Shown in pieces: positions 35,943 to 44,429 of a stretch of 64,000 bases of DNA (within the stretch, counting starts at the first letter, position 1; each line of letters begins with the position of its first letter). The position numbers were made by a program, and so were the translations under genes. The stretch comes from Sporosarcina limicola (GTDB lineage: Bacteria; Bacillota; Bacilli; Bacillales_A; Planococcaceae): contig NZ_JADBEL010000008.1 in NCBI RefSeq assembly GCF_014873855.1, forward strand, positions 67,741-131,740, read 5' to 3'. The notes under the pieces were generated by a model. That model was not told where the DNA came from, did no database searches, and was given only the letters and a program-made list of their open reading frames with translations.

Positions 35943-36137
35943 ATGCAAGAAGTAGTAATCCAGTTGGATCCGGAAGACATTGAGCAAGTGGAAAAGTTCA
36001 GAGCGGACGCTATCCAGTTTAACTCTGTGCACGGTACGAGGGATACAGCGGGGTGGTTTAGACAAATGGAGTTTGATAAGTTGGCTCAGATTTGTTTTCG
36101 GACGTTGCTTGCAAAAACGAATTTTGAAGGGAGGTGA
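35943..36137 (+). CDS. small phage protein
   Basis: The 64-residue protein starts MQEVVIQLDPEDIEQVEKF after AAAGGTGG. Not recognised; part of the early operon. Confidence 0.55.
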   Translation: MQEVVIQLDPEDIEQVEKFRADAIQFNSVHGTRDTAGWFRQMEFDKLAQICFRTLLAKTNFEGR

Positions 36138-36141
36138 GGGG

Positions 36142-36399
36142 ATGAAGCAGAATTTATCAGAGCCTATTTTACCGTCAATCACTGAATTTGAAGCGATGGC
36201 ATTGGAAACATTTGAGGAGTGGACCCATCGTGTGGAAAGAAAGATTCGGGAACGTGAGGAGTTGAGAAATCCGCTCTTTCATTTGAAAAAGCGGATTGCC
36301 AACATTTTAAAAGATTCGAAGTTGAAAGAAGAAATTCGTGAAATTCGTGTTCTTCATGAAATAGAAAATCATAAGCGGTTTACCGCTCACTCTCGATAA
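36142..36399 (+). CDS. small helical phage protein
   Basis: The 85-residue charged, helical protein starts after GGAGGTGAGGGG. Its 3' end overlaps the convergent minus-strand gene by 20 bases. Not recognised. Confidence 0.6.
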   Translation: MKQNLSEPILPSITEFEAMALETFEEWTHRVERKIREREELRNPLFHLKKRIANILKDSKLKEEIREIRVLHEIENHKRFTAHSR

Positions 36400-36880
36400 G
36401 GGAAACGATTTTAACCTTTTCATTACCTATGTTGATGAATGGAAGTTCTAGTTTACCATCTAATGATCTGGCGTTCAGTAGATAGGGGTAGATTGGCGAG
36501 TCATCAACTTGAATGTCTATATTATCAATAATTTTAAGTAGAGAATTGAATAGCAAATCCAATGTATCGATGTATTGATAAGGGTTGGTAGCCCAATCTC
36601 CCTTTGGTATTGATTCGTAAAAAGCAGAATTCGCTTTCACGAGTAAAGGGGTCGCATCGTTCCCTTCAGTGTAGAGAAAACGGTATTCAATTGCTCCATT
36701 CTTATCGATATAAAAGTGTTTAACTGCGCGCTCGGAATAGTGAAGGAAATCACCGTACCAAAGAATGCCGTTGAATTCGATAACAAATTTCAAATCTTTA
36801 TTAACAAATTGAGAAATGGGCAGGTTGGTAATTTTTTTAACTAAATAATCAGCAGCTTGTAGTTGTTGGATTGAATACAT
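36380..36880 (-). CDS. unknown minus-strand cargo protein
   Basis: The 166-residue soluble protein starts at ATG 36880 after AAGGAGGTG. It is rich in aromatic residues and has no membrane segment. It is the only minus-strand gene inside the early operon, so it is probably an independently expressed accessory gene. A minus-strand terminator hairpin lies upstream of it. I do not recognise the family. Confidence 0.65.
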   Translation of the reverse strand: MYSIQQLQAADYLVKKITNLPISQFVNKDLKFVIEFNGILWYGDFLHYSERAVKHFYIDKNGAIEYRFLYTEGNDATPLLVKANSAFYESIPKGDWATNPYQYIDTLDLLFNSLLKIIDNIDIQVDDSPIYPYLLNARSLDGKLELPFINIGNEKVKIVSLIESER

Positions 36881-36939
36881 TTTAATCACCTCCTTCTCTG
36901 ACACTATTCGACAAGGAAGGTAGGGAAGCCTGTATAAAC

Positions 36940-36973
36940 AAAAAAACACTCAGGTCTGTGGATGACCTAAGTG
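36940..36973 (-). terminator. minus-strand terminator upstream of the lone minus gene
   Basis: On the minus strand CACTTAGGTC pairs with GACCTGAGTG and is followed by TTTTTTTG. It is placed to stop or attenuate transcription before the 36880 gene. Confidence 0.6.
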
Positions 36974-37030
36974 AACGCTTTTCAAAAAATCTTACTACTA
37001 ATATAGCACAAGAAAAGGAGAGTCTGCAAT

Positions 37031-37330
37031 ATGAGGGATCAAAATAACGAGATAATCCAACACATTAAAGATACAAGTGACCAGTTCTGGGGACTCAAAA
37101 AGAAACACGGCTATTATTTTCTGGAAAAGTACGATTTGGCTATCAAGGATACTTTCGTACTCTTATTTTCCAAAATGAATACGTGGGATCTCAAGAAAGC
37201 TATCCGTTTACCAGACAACTATTTCAGTAGTCTCATAAGGGCTGAATTGGTTAAGAGAAGGGCCAAAGCAAAACTGCTGAGAGCCCGTGGGCGGTTTTGC
37301 AGAAGGGAGGGACAAGTATGCCTGATCTAA
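37031..37330 (+). CDS. hypothetical phage protein
   Basis: The 99-residue protein with a basic C-terminus starts after AAAAGGAG. Overlaps the next gene by 13 bases. Not recognised. Confidence 0.6.
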   Translation: MRDQNNEIIQHIKDTSDQFWGLKKKHGYYFLEKYDLAIKDTFVLLFSKMNTWDLKKAIRLPDNYFSSLIRAELVKRRAKAKLLRARGRFCRREGQVCLI

Positions 37331-37608
37331 TAGTACTCGAGGATTCAGACGAGAATAAAGTTCTTTTAGACCCTAAGTTTCGCGAGAGATTAACTATGAT
37401 CTCTAACATCAAAGAAAAGCATGGTATTGATTTACTTAATTATGATTCATTCGAGGATTACATGACGGCGTATCTTTCTTCTATGGATACAAAAGTGCTT
37501 GAATGCATGAAGCATTGTTTAGATTCCAGCGGGATCTCTGATGAAGTTTTGGACGCTGTTCTTGAAGCGAGATTAACGAATACAACTATGTTGGCAGCAA
37601 GTATCTAA
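37318..37608 (+). CDS. hypothetical acidic phage protein
   Basis: The 96-residue acidic protein starts MPDLIVLEDSDENKVLL after GAAGGGAGG. Not recognised; directly upstream of the replication genes. Confidence 0.6.
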   Translation: MPDLIVLEDSDENKVLLDPKFRERLTMISNIKEKHGIDLLNYDSFEDYMTAYLSSMDTKVLECMKHCLDSSGISDEVLDAVLEARLTNTTMLAASI

Positions 37609-37631
37609 CAACATTAAAGCGGGTGAGGTGA

Positions 37632-38570
37632 ATGAGTGAACAGATATCAGGTGGCTACATTCTACTATCTCGTAAATTGATAGAAAGCGAGATATGGGAC
37701 AAGCCACCAATCTATATGAAGGTTTGGATGTACTTATTGATGAAGGCGCAGTACAAGCCTTACAAAGATCTCGAGCGAGGACAGTTAATTGTCTCTATTC
37801 CAGAAATCATTGAAGCGTGCAGTTACAAGGTTGGGTATCGTACAGAAAAGCCGACAAAATCCCAAATATTTAACATTTTAGAGTGGTTACGAAATTCTGA
37901 TGAAGCATCTAATGAAGGATACGCGAAAGAAACGATGATTGATACCACGAAGACAACGCGCGGAATAGTCGTAAACATCAGTAATTACAACGTTTATCAA
38001 GACCCGAAAAGTTACGAACAGAACGACGAGTGGAACGATGAAGAATCTACGAACGATACAATGCCAAAACGACAGGCTAACACTATAAATAAGAAGGTAA
38101 AGAAAGAACTAAGAACTAAAGAAGTAATAACTAAAGAAGTAATAACTAAAGAAGTAATAACTAAAGAAGTAATAAAAGATAACGTCGCTAACGCTCCTTC
38201 AATTGCTTCTGTCGATCATGAAAATTATTTTGAGGAATGGTGGAATCTTTACAGCAATAAAAAAGACAGGAAGAAATGTATCGCCAAATACAAAATCCTG
38301 TTAAAGAAATATTCACATGAACTAATGATGATTGGAACAGAAAGATATTTGGAATACCGAAAGGACTTACTGGCAAGAAATGAATTTTGCCCACAACAAA
38401 AGCATCCATCTACGTTTCTGAATGGTGAAAACTTCAACGATGAATACAAAAAACCTGAAGGTGGTGGAAACAATGGAATCAATCAGCGAGGTAATGGCTC
38501 AGTTACAGGAACGAGCTATGAAGATGTCCCTGCAGCGGCAGAGCGAGACAGAAAGGCCTGGGGCGGTTGA
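37632..38570 (+). CDS. phage replication initiator (replisome organiser)
   Basis: The 312-residue protein has an N-terminal winged-helix region (GGYILLSRKLIESEIW, then MKVWMYLLMKA) of phage replisome organisers, a linker with KEVIT repeats (about residues 162-181) and a DnaD-like C-terminal part (about 195-270). It probably binds the phage origin and recruits the helicase loader encoded next. The linker DNA is itself the iteron-like array, as in lambda O and related initiators. Confidence 0.82.
   Translation: MSEQISGGYILLSRKLIESEIWDKPPIYMKVWMYLLMKAQYKPYKDLERGQLIVSIPEIIEACSYKVGYRTEKPTKSQIFNILEWLRNSDEASNEGYAKETMIDTTKTTRGIVVNISNYNVYQDPKSYEQNDEWNDEESTNDTMPKRQANTINKKVKKELRTKEVITKEVITKEVITKEVIKDNVANAPSIASVDHENYFEEWWNLYSNKKDRKKCIAKYKILLKKYSHELMMIGTERYLEYRKDLLARNEFCPQQKHPSTFLNGENFNDEYKKPEGGGNNGINQRGNGSVTGTSYEDVPAAAERDRKAWGG
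38116..38175. repeat. four perfect 15-bp direct repeats, candidate origin iterons
   Basis: CTAAAGAAGTAATAA occurs four times head to tail inside the initiator gene, flanked by further AT-rich sequence. Placement within the initiator gene is typical of phage origins. Confidence 0.75.
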
Positions 38571-39354
38571 ATACGAGTGTGACGAATGCAAGGATAAAGA
38601 AATTGTATTTAGTCACGTTGACGAGAAAGGTTATGAAATATACAAGCCTTGTCAATGCAGAGAGCGAAAAGCGTGGCGTAGACGGTTCAAAAATGCATTC
38701 ATTCCGGAAGAGTTTACAAAAGCAAATCTCGACAACTACAAACAGAATACAAGTGTTCAGAAATCGATGTATCAACTCACTGAAGAATATCTTGCTAGAT
38801 TTCCTGGTTCTCCAAAAGAGTTGAAAGACATGAACAATTTCGGCCTAATTGCAAATATCGGTGAACAACGGATCCGGTCGATGCCTGATGCAGATCGGAC
38901 GAATGCAAAAACGAAACATAATAATTTCGGTGTTGGTAAGACACATTTTCAAATCGCATTGAGTAAGCAACTTATCAAGCGAGGCTTCAATGTACTGGTC
39001 ATTTCTGACGTTACATTCACGGATGAAATGATGAATGCTCGGCGGATGAATGATGGAAACGAAACATTCAACGGTTTGATGAACGGTGTATTGTCCGCTG
39101 ACGTATTGATGTGGGACGACATCGGAAAAGCCCGTCCGACAGAAGCGAAAGAGGCGCTCTATTACAACATTATCAACGAGCGGTATAAGAAACAAAAGCC
39201 GATTGTATTCAACAGTAACGAGGATCGTGGGACGCTTGCGGAGCGTATCGGATATGCAGCATCGAGCCGGCTAATCGGAAATTGCTACGATGCTGAGGCT
39301 AAAAAAGATTACCTTCTTGAAGTAGAGGGAGAAGACTGGAGGTTGAAGAAGTGA
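38473..39354 (+). CDS. DnaC-type helicase loader ATPase
   Basis: The 293-residue protein has an N-terminal zinc-binding CDEC...CQC motif (about residues 36-63), Walker A GVGKTHF near 155, Walker B VLMWDDIGKA near 215 and an SRLIGN sensor. It probably loads the host replicative helicase at the phage origin with the initiator encoded upstream, which it overlaps. Confidence 0.85.
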   Translation: MESISEVMAQLQERAMKMSLQRQSETERPGAVEYECDECKDKEIVFSHVDEKGYEIYKPCQCRERKAWRRRFKNAFIPEEFTKANLDNYKQNTSVQKSMYQLTEEYLARFPGSPKELKDMNNFGLIANIGEQRIRSMPDADRTNAKTKHNNFGVGKTHFQIALSKQLIKRGFNVLVISDVTFTDEMMNARRMNDGNETFNGLMNGVLSADVLMWDDIGKARPTEAKEALYYNIINERYKKQKPIVFNSNEDRGTLAERIGYAASSRLIGNCYDAEAKKDYLLEVEGEDWRLKK

Positions 39355-39455
39355 CGAAAGTTCTCGAAGTGAAAGTACGAATCTACTTGATAAAAATTTC
39401 AGACATGGCGAATCACCATGTCCGAAAACTTAAAAAGCGGGAGGTGTTAGCATGA
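39351..39455 (+). CDS. 34-residue peptide coupled to both neighbours
   Basis: GTG 39351 lies 8 bases after GGAGG and overlaps the loader stop (GTGA); its own stop overlaps the next ATG (ATGA). The peptide is basic (MTKVLEVKVRIYLIKISDMA then a Lys/Arg-rich end). Not recognised. Confidence 0.6.
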   Translation: MTKVLEVKVRIYLIKISDMANHHVRKLKKREVLA

Positions 39456-40327
39456 ATGACTTGCAAACATTTAATCATCCAATGTTTGGAGAGTTGCCAG
39501 TAATAATTATTGATGGAGTTGAGTGGTTTGGAGCAAGAGAAGCAGCAAGTGCGCTGAGTTTTATAAAACCACATGACGCGATTAATAATCATGTAGAGGA
39601 AGAGGACTCCGCGGTCCACGGAGTAGGGGTGCAAACTGGATATAAATCAAATGGAGATCCAGCGATACAAAAGGTTCAAAAGAAATTCGTCAATGAGTCG
39701 GGATTATACGACTTGATCTTTGGGGCAGCTAAACAAGGAAATAATCCTGAAATCAGAAAGAAGGCCAAAAATTTCAGGCGCTGGGTAACTAGTGATGTAC
39801 TTCCATCCATTAGAAAACACGGTGCATATGCAACTCCACAAACGTTGGAAAACATGATTGACAATCCGGAATTCGGGATTAAAGTTCTCACAGCCTTGCA
39901 AAAGGAGCGTCGAGAAAAAAACGCTTTGCAAATTGAAACTGCTGAAAAAGACAAGCTCATTGGAGAATTGAAACCGAAAGCAGCTTATACGGATATCATT
40001 CTAAAAAATAAGGGCCTAGTCACCATTACTCAAATTGCAAAAGATTATGGAATGACTGCTCAAGGAATGAATGATTTGTTGCATAAGTTGCAGGTCCAAT
40101 ATAAACAGAGCAAGCAATGGTTGTTGTACAAGAAATACGCCGACAAAGGGTATGTCCATTCGAATACTATTCCGATTACCAGGAGTGACGGTACACCGGA
40201 TATTTCAATGAGTACGAAATGGACTCAAAAAGGTAGATTGTTTATTTACGAGTTACTTAAATCGAATGATGTTCTGCCAGTGATTGAAAGGGATTTAGAA
40301 ACTAAGAGGAGTGAGATTGATGGTTGA
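39452..40327 (+). CDS. antirepressor with BRO-N and KilAC domains
   Basis: The 291-residue protein has an N-terminal BRO domain (about residues 10-125, GVEWFGAREAASALSF and FRRWVTSDVLPSIRKHG) and a C-terminal KilAC domain (about 170-270, ITQIAKDYGMTAQGMNDLL). Such proteins antagonise repressors or regulate phage development. GGGAGG before ATG 39452. It is the second antirepressor-type gene in the element, the first being the broken Rha gene. Confidence 0.85.
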   Translation: MNDLQTFNHPMFGELPVIIIDGVEWFGAREAASALSFIKPHDAINNHVEEEDSAVHGVGVQTGYKSNGDPAIQKVQKKFVNESGLYDLIFGAAKQGNNPEIRKKAKNFRRWVTSDVLPSIRKHGAYATPQTLENMIDNPEFGIKVLTALQKERREKNALQIETAEKDKLIGELKPKAAYTDIILKNKGLVTITQIAKDYGMTAQGMNDLLHKLQVQYKQSKQWLLYKKYADKGYVHSNTIPITRSDGTPDISMSTKWTQKGRLFIYELLKSNDVLPVIERDLETKRSEIDG

Positions 40328-40970
40328 GCTGAGAGTGATTGACGGGATTAAGAAAGAGAAACCGAATTATCGTAGGATTTATGGCAAGGCGTTTCTTAAC
40401 ACAGTCGAAAGCATTGAGAATGGCTGGGAGAAATACGAAAATATTGATTTGGATTCACGTAAAAAAATGATTTTGTATGGTGTGAAAAATATTAACGCGA
40501 CCGACCTTGAAATCCTTGATTACGAGTTGCTGGTGAACACGTTCAACATCATTTCGGGGATAAACTCAATAATGAGCACTCTAACACCAAGAGAGTTTCA
40601 AACGGTTTTCCCGATTGCTAAAGAGTATGACGGGAAGAGATTTGGAGTGAAAGATTATTTCTATACCAAGAAAGCCATTGAAAAATTCGGTATGGATAGA
40701 GTGATTGGTGAAGGAATGAAGCGATTCCACTGGGATTATCACAACTGGGAACTTACTGATTTTGCATCTCAAGCAATGTGCGTTATGAGTGCTATCCGTC
40801 GGGCCGAAGGCGGCAAAGGAATCGCAGAAGAGTTCTTCGAGGATAAAGGCATTCCCACTTACACGATGACCAAGGACGACAAAGGCAAAGAAATACTTGT
40901 GAACAACGATACCGGCGAGGTTTCAAAAGTTAGCAAGAAGAGGCCAAGATATTTGAAAGTCGTGAAATAA
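40320..40970 (+). CDS. unknown phage protein, tandem paralogue 1
   Basis: The 216-residue protein shares the block LTPREFQTVFPI, the KDYFYTKK segment, the RR.EGGKG.AEEFFED motif and a RPR.LKVVK end with the next gene. No known domain recognised. AGAGGAG supports ATG 40320. The gene is followed by a hairpin also found after the second copy. Confidence 0.7.
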   Translation: MVELRVIDGIKKEKPNYRRIYGKAFLNTVESIENGWEKYENIDLDSRKKMILYGVKNINATDLEILDYELLVNTFNIISGINSIMSTLTPREFQTVFPIAKEYDGKRFGVKDYFYTKKAIEKFGMDRVIGEGMKRFHWDYHNWELTDFASQAMCVMSAIRRAEGGKGIAEEFFEDKGIPTYTMTKDDKGKEILVNNDTGEVSKVSKKRPRYLKVVK

Positions 40971-41056
40971 GAAATTCTCTCTTAAGAAGGAACTTGGAGA
41001 GTGAGCAATAAAGGGATCGCAACATATGAATCTACTAGAACAGGACGGTGGCAGCG

Positions 41057-41707
41057 ATGACTAGGTTGACAGTGATTGATGGGATTAAGAAGGAAAAGCC
41101 AGATTACTTCTCTTTATATTCAACTGCATTTATTAATACTTTTGAAAGTGCGGTGGAACAGTACTCAATAATTAAAAAATTTGATCTGGATACTCGCAGG
41201 AAATTAGTTTGGTCTGGCGTTAAGATGATTAACGCTTCGAAATCAAGGAGTAAAGATCGCAAAGGGTTGGAAATCAGATTTGGTCTAATATCAACGATTA
41301 AGGCAATTGCAAGTGGGTTAACGCCAAGAGAATTTCAAACGGTTTTTCCTATAGAGAAAAGCTACAATGGGGAAAAATACGAGATGAAAGATTACTTTTA
41401 TACTAAAAAGTATATTGAGGAATTTGGTGAGGATAAAATAATTGGGGAAGATATCGAAGAGTTTTTAATGGAATATGATAATTGGACCGTTCGTTTCTTC
41501 ATGGTGGGAATGATGTCAGTTGCAAGTGACATTCGCCGTATGGAAGGTGGTAAAGGACTCGCGGAAGAGTTCTTTGAGGATCAAGGCATCACCACTTACA
41601 CGATGACCGAGGACGACAAGGGTAAACAGATCCTCATAAACAACGACACTGGGGAAGTTCAAAAAGTAAGAAAGCCACGGCCTAGATGGCTGAAAGTGGT
41701 CAAATAA
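41057..41707 (+). CDS. unknown phage protein, tandem paralogue 2
   Basis: The 216-residue protein is clearly homologous along its length to the preceding gene, more divergent in the region corresponding to residues 40-85. The start is ATG 41057 (weak GGTGG upstream). Followed by the same hairpin type, then by a long gene-free structured region. Function unknown. Confidence 0.7.
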   Translation: MTRLTVIDGIKKEKPDYFSLYSTAFINTFESAVEQYSIIKKFDLDTRRKLVWSGVKMINASKSRSKDRKGLEIRFGLISTIKAIASGLTPREFQTVFPIEKSYNGEKYEMKDYFYTKKYIEEFGEDKIIGEDIEEFLMEYDNWTVRFFMVGMMSVASDIRRMEGGKGLAEEFFEDQGITTYTMTEDDKGKQILINNDTGEVQKVRKPRPRWLKVVK

Positions 41708-41711
41708 AAAA

Positions 41712-42021
41712 CTCACTCCTAAGCAGCAACTTAGAGAGTGAGAAATAATGGGGCAGCACCCCAAAAACATCTATCGCTACTATATCCTAAATTACAGGAT
41801 CTTAGTAGTGGGTGCTGCTAATTCTCCACAAGCGGCGAAAGGGGGACAACTCATTTTTGAAGAGTCCTCCCTTTGTGATATAGCTACCCCGTACCGAATG
41901 ATACACCCTGTAAGATGACGTCACGGACCGTTACCCCATAAAAATATAGGTCTAGTGCAGGATGCACCAGAGCGAAGGCTTATCGATACCTTTCGAGAGG
42001 AGGGTCAAAATTTGACCCTCC
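41712..42021 (+). ncRNA. array of strong RNA hairpins in a 580-bp gene-free region
   Basis: Between the second paralogue (41707) and the sigma gene (42289) four structures are visible: CTCACTC/GAGTGAG (41712-41742); a long stem GCAGCACCC/GGGTGCTGC with inner CTACTA-ATCCT paired to AGGAT-TAGTAG (41753-41818); AAAGGG-GGAC/GTCC-CCCTTT (41838-41874); and an almost centre-less palindrome GGAGGGTCAAA/TTTGACCCTCC (41999-42021). A 71-residue open frame at 41955-42170 runs over the last palindrome and lacks a good ribosome site, so I do not call it. The rest, 42022-42288, shows only a small CCCTC/GAGGG hairpin. Confidence 0.5.
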
Positions 42022-42288
42022 TTACGGACAGGCAATGCAGCAGAGTGGAAAAGTCCGCTTTCAGAAATTTTGGGAGAACCAAATTTCGTTCACCTTATCA
42101 AAATGATAAACCGTCAGTAGCGGACAATTTGTCTGTAACTGAACAAACTATCAAGCGATTGCGAGAATGATGGGTGGGCAAATCGTCCAGTCATCAATCC
42201 GAGGTTGATTTAGTCAACAACGGAATTAAAGCACCCTCAAATCGAGGGCAGTTCCTTATAGAGTAATAATTATAGCTAAACGAAAAAG

Positions 42289-43521
42289 GTGAGTGAGATA
42301 GAAAAGGTCATAAATGGCGAGGTCCACACACGAGAGTCGATAGTGGACAAGCATAAAGGGTTGGTTCATAAGGAATGTCATAAATTGAAGAATTACGCTA
42401 AGAGCGTAGGACATGATTACGAAGATATCGTTTCAATCGGTTTTATCGGCCTGATAAACGCATTTGATAAATTTGATGGAGAGCAATATGATGTGCGCTT
42501 CTCGACGTATGCCGTGCCATTGATTTGGGGTGAAATCCAAAAAAGTCTTAGAGCGAGTGGGACCGGTGTTCGTTATTCGACCGGAATCAAGGATATCGGT
42601 TGGAGCATCCGAAAGAACGAGTTGGAAGACCTGTCCGTTGATGAAATAGCCGCTCAGCTTGAAGTAAGTAGAGGAAGAGTTGTTCATGCGCAGGATTTCT
42701 TAAAACATGGAATCCCGGGTAGCTTAGATCAACCAATACGCGCAGCTGAAGGTGAGAGCAGCATTGCAGACCTCATAGGTGAACCAGACGATGCAACCGG
42801 GATGTTTGTACAGGAGTTCTTGGATTCGTTAACTGAAAGGGAGCGCATGGTTGCGGTTGGGCTGATGGACGGGAATTCACAAACGGATATTGCACCAACG
42901 CTCGGGGTTGGTAAAGGGCAAATATATAACATGCGAAAGAGGATTGCAGAAAAATACTTGGAGTATTCCGGGATGCAAGAATCTATTCAATCTCCAGTGA
43001 AAGAAAGGACGCTTGAAAAGGAAGTGAAGAAAGTGGCCAAGAAAAATAAACCGGTTTCAATTACTGAAAAAGCGGTCAATGCAATGAAAGAAAAGGGTAT
43101 GTCATATAAGGCTATTGCGAAAGAGTTTGGCGTGACTTTGCAGACGCTCACTAATCGTCGTCAAAATTGGGAGTTGGAAAGAGTAAGGGAGCAGCACCAG
43201 GAGGGGAAGGATATGAAGAAGCCTTTGGAAAAAGAAAGTGTGACCGCGGTGGTCACAGCTGAAAGTTCAGCCGACCTGTCCCAAGTGATTACTCTTGAAA
43301 ATGAAATCAAGGGCCTGAAAGATGTTGTCGATTTAAAGGACAGAATCATCCATGAGCAACGAAATGTGATTGTTCAATTGAAAGTCGAGCGTGATGAGTT
43401 GGCCAATCGTAGCGAGACAATCGGTGGCTGGCAAGAAGAAATAAAGGATGAACGAAAGTTACTTGCCATATTGCTTGAGCGTGAAGCGGTGAGAATTAAA
43501 AATCTATTGGAGGTCGGGTGA
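42289..43521 (+). CDS. phage sigma-70 family factor with C-terminal extension
   Basis: The 410-residue protein has sigma region 2 (about residues 20-90, DYEDIVSIGFIGLINAFDKF and FSTYAVPLIWGEIQKSLR) closest to the sigma-B/F/G group, regions 3-4 (about 105-230, LTERERMVAVGLMDGNSQTD), then an unusual tail with another helix-turn-helix (about 265-295, MSYKAIAKEFGVTLQTLTNR) and a coiled-coil (about 335-405). It probably directs RNA polymerase to late promoters, like Xpf of PBSX. GTG 42289 lies within its own AAAGGTGAG; the true start is uncertain. Confidence 0.82.
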   Translation: MSEIEKVINGEVHTRESIVDKHKGLVHKECHKLKNYAKSVGHDYEDIVSIGFIGLINAFDKFDGEQYDVRFSTYAVPLIWGEIQKSLRASGTGVRYSTGIKDIGWSIRKNELEDLSVDEIAAQLEVSRGRVVHAQDFLKHGIPGSLDQPIRAAEGESSIADLIGEPDDATGMFVQEFLDSLTERERMVAVGLMDGNSQTDIAPTLGVGKGQIYNMRKRIAEKYLEYSGMQESIQSPVKERTLEKEVKKVAKKNKPVSITEKAVNAMKEKGMSYKAIAKEFGVTLQTLTNRRQNWELERVREQHQEGKDMKKPLEKESVTAVVTAESSADLSQVITLENEIKGLKDVVDLKDRIIHEQRNVIVQLKVERDELANRSETIGGWQEEIKDERKLLAILLEREAVRIKNLLEVG

Positions 43522-43814
43522 ATCGTATGAAAATAAGTGTTATCAGTGGTCAAATGAGTTTCAAGCACCTAACTGTTAAGATTACTAATCAGGAATATGC
43601 CAAGATAAAAATTAATGTTTGGATGCACATGTTAAACGACCGGATGAAACCGACTAAGTGGCTGAAACCAAATAAGAACGGCACAAAGGTAAATTTCGAT
43701 CATATTAAGAATCAGGACGAGTATAATCAGGGGCTTGTTGAGTTGGATGTTTACCTGCAGGAGATCAATAAAGATTTCGGCTTTGATTTCAGTATCAATC
43801 AGGACGTGAAATGA
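43518..43814 (+). CDS. hypothetical phage protein
   Basis: The 98-residue basic protein starts at a GTG overlapping the sigma stop, 4 bases after GGAGG; ATG 43527 is an alternative. Not recognised. Confidence 0.55.
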   Translation: MNRMKISVISGQMSFKHLTVKITNQEYAKIKINVWMHMLNDRMKPTKWLKPNKNGTKVNFDHIKNQDEYNQGLVELDVYLQEINKDFGFDFSINQDVK

Positions 43815-44029
43815 ACGTTTTGGACAAGCCACTGAACGGTGGTTTCGTCTGCTCGAAACATCACATCGGATATATAACTCAATGCCCGTCATGCTCCAGT
43901 GAGCAATACAAACATCCATATTCAAAGAAGTTGGAGAAGAAAAAGCGGCAGTGGTTGAAAAAACAGAAAGGGTGCATAGGATGGCTCACGTTAATTTTAC
44001 ACATAGATTTGGAGATAAATGCACGTTGA
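43811..44029 (+). CDS. small protein with zinc-ribbon-like cysteines
   Basis: The 72-residue protein begins MNVLDKPLNGGFVCSKHH and has a CPSC pair, suggesting a small metal-binding knuckle. The ATG overlaps the preceding stop (ATGA). Its 3' end overlaps the next frame. Confidence 0.5.
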   Translation: MNVLDKPLNGGFVCSKHHIGYITQCPSCSSEQYKHPYSKKLEKKKRQWLKKQKGCIGWLTLILHIDLEINAR

Positions 44030-44136
44030 TTTTGGGTGATGGTGATGATGTATTTCTTTCAGTTGGTGAGGATCCGGAAAACAGGCAAATTTCGATATTA
44101 TACCTGAAAGCAATGCGGAGAGACTCGAAAACATAA
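43981..44136 (+). CDS. hypothetical phage protein
   Basis: The 51-residue protein starts MAHVNFTHRFGDKCTLILGD; AAAGGGTG supports ATG 43981. Not recognised. Confidence 0.45.
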   Translation: MAHVNFTHRFGDKCTLILGDGDDVFLSVGEDPENRQISILYLKAMRRDSKT

Positions 44137-44147
44137 GTCCTATCGGA

Positions 44148-44429
44148 GTGGACCAAGACGGCAATATGTTAGTCAAACAAGAGGATTGGTTTTGGCTTAG
44201 CGAACAAGCTGAACGGGTGATAGAGTTGGAAGAGTTGTTGCAAGGTAACGATGGGATGAGTGTCAAGGAAATAAGAATTCAATTTATCGATTTGCATCGA
44301 CACTCGTTGAGTATTGAAAAAGAAAATAAGCAATTGCGTGAAGCGATTACCCATTCGCTAGAAAAGCATAAGTGGAACAATGAAGAGTCGGCTCGGATAT
44401 TAGAAAAAGCACTGGAGGTGTCAGAGTGA
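44148..44429 (+). CDS. hypothetical helical phage protein
   Basis: The 93-residue mostly helical protein may start earlier, as the frame reads well back to 44070 but lacks a canonical start there; GTG 44148 has only a weak ribosome site. Not recognised. Confidence 0.5.
   Translation: MDQDGNMLVKQEDWFWLSEQAERVIELEELLQGNDGMSVKEIRIQFIDLHRHSLSIEKENKQLREAITHSLEKHKWNNEESARILEKALEVSE

Noticed and set aside
41955-42170. 71-residue open frame before the sigma gene
   Set aside because: Runs through a perfect palindrome, weak start and no ribosome site; no recognisable protein, though the last 20 residues look HTH-like.
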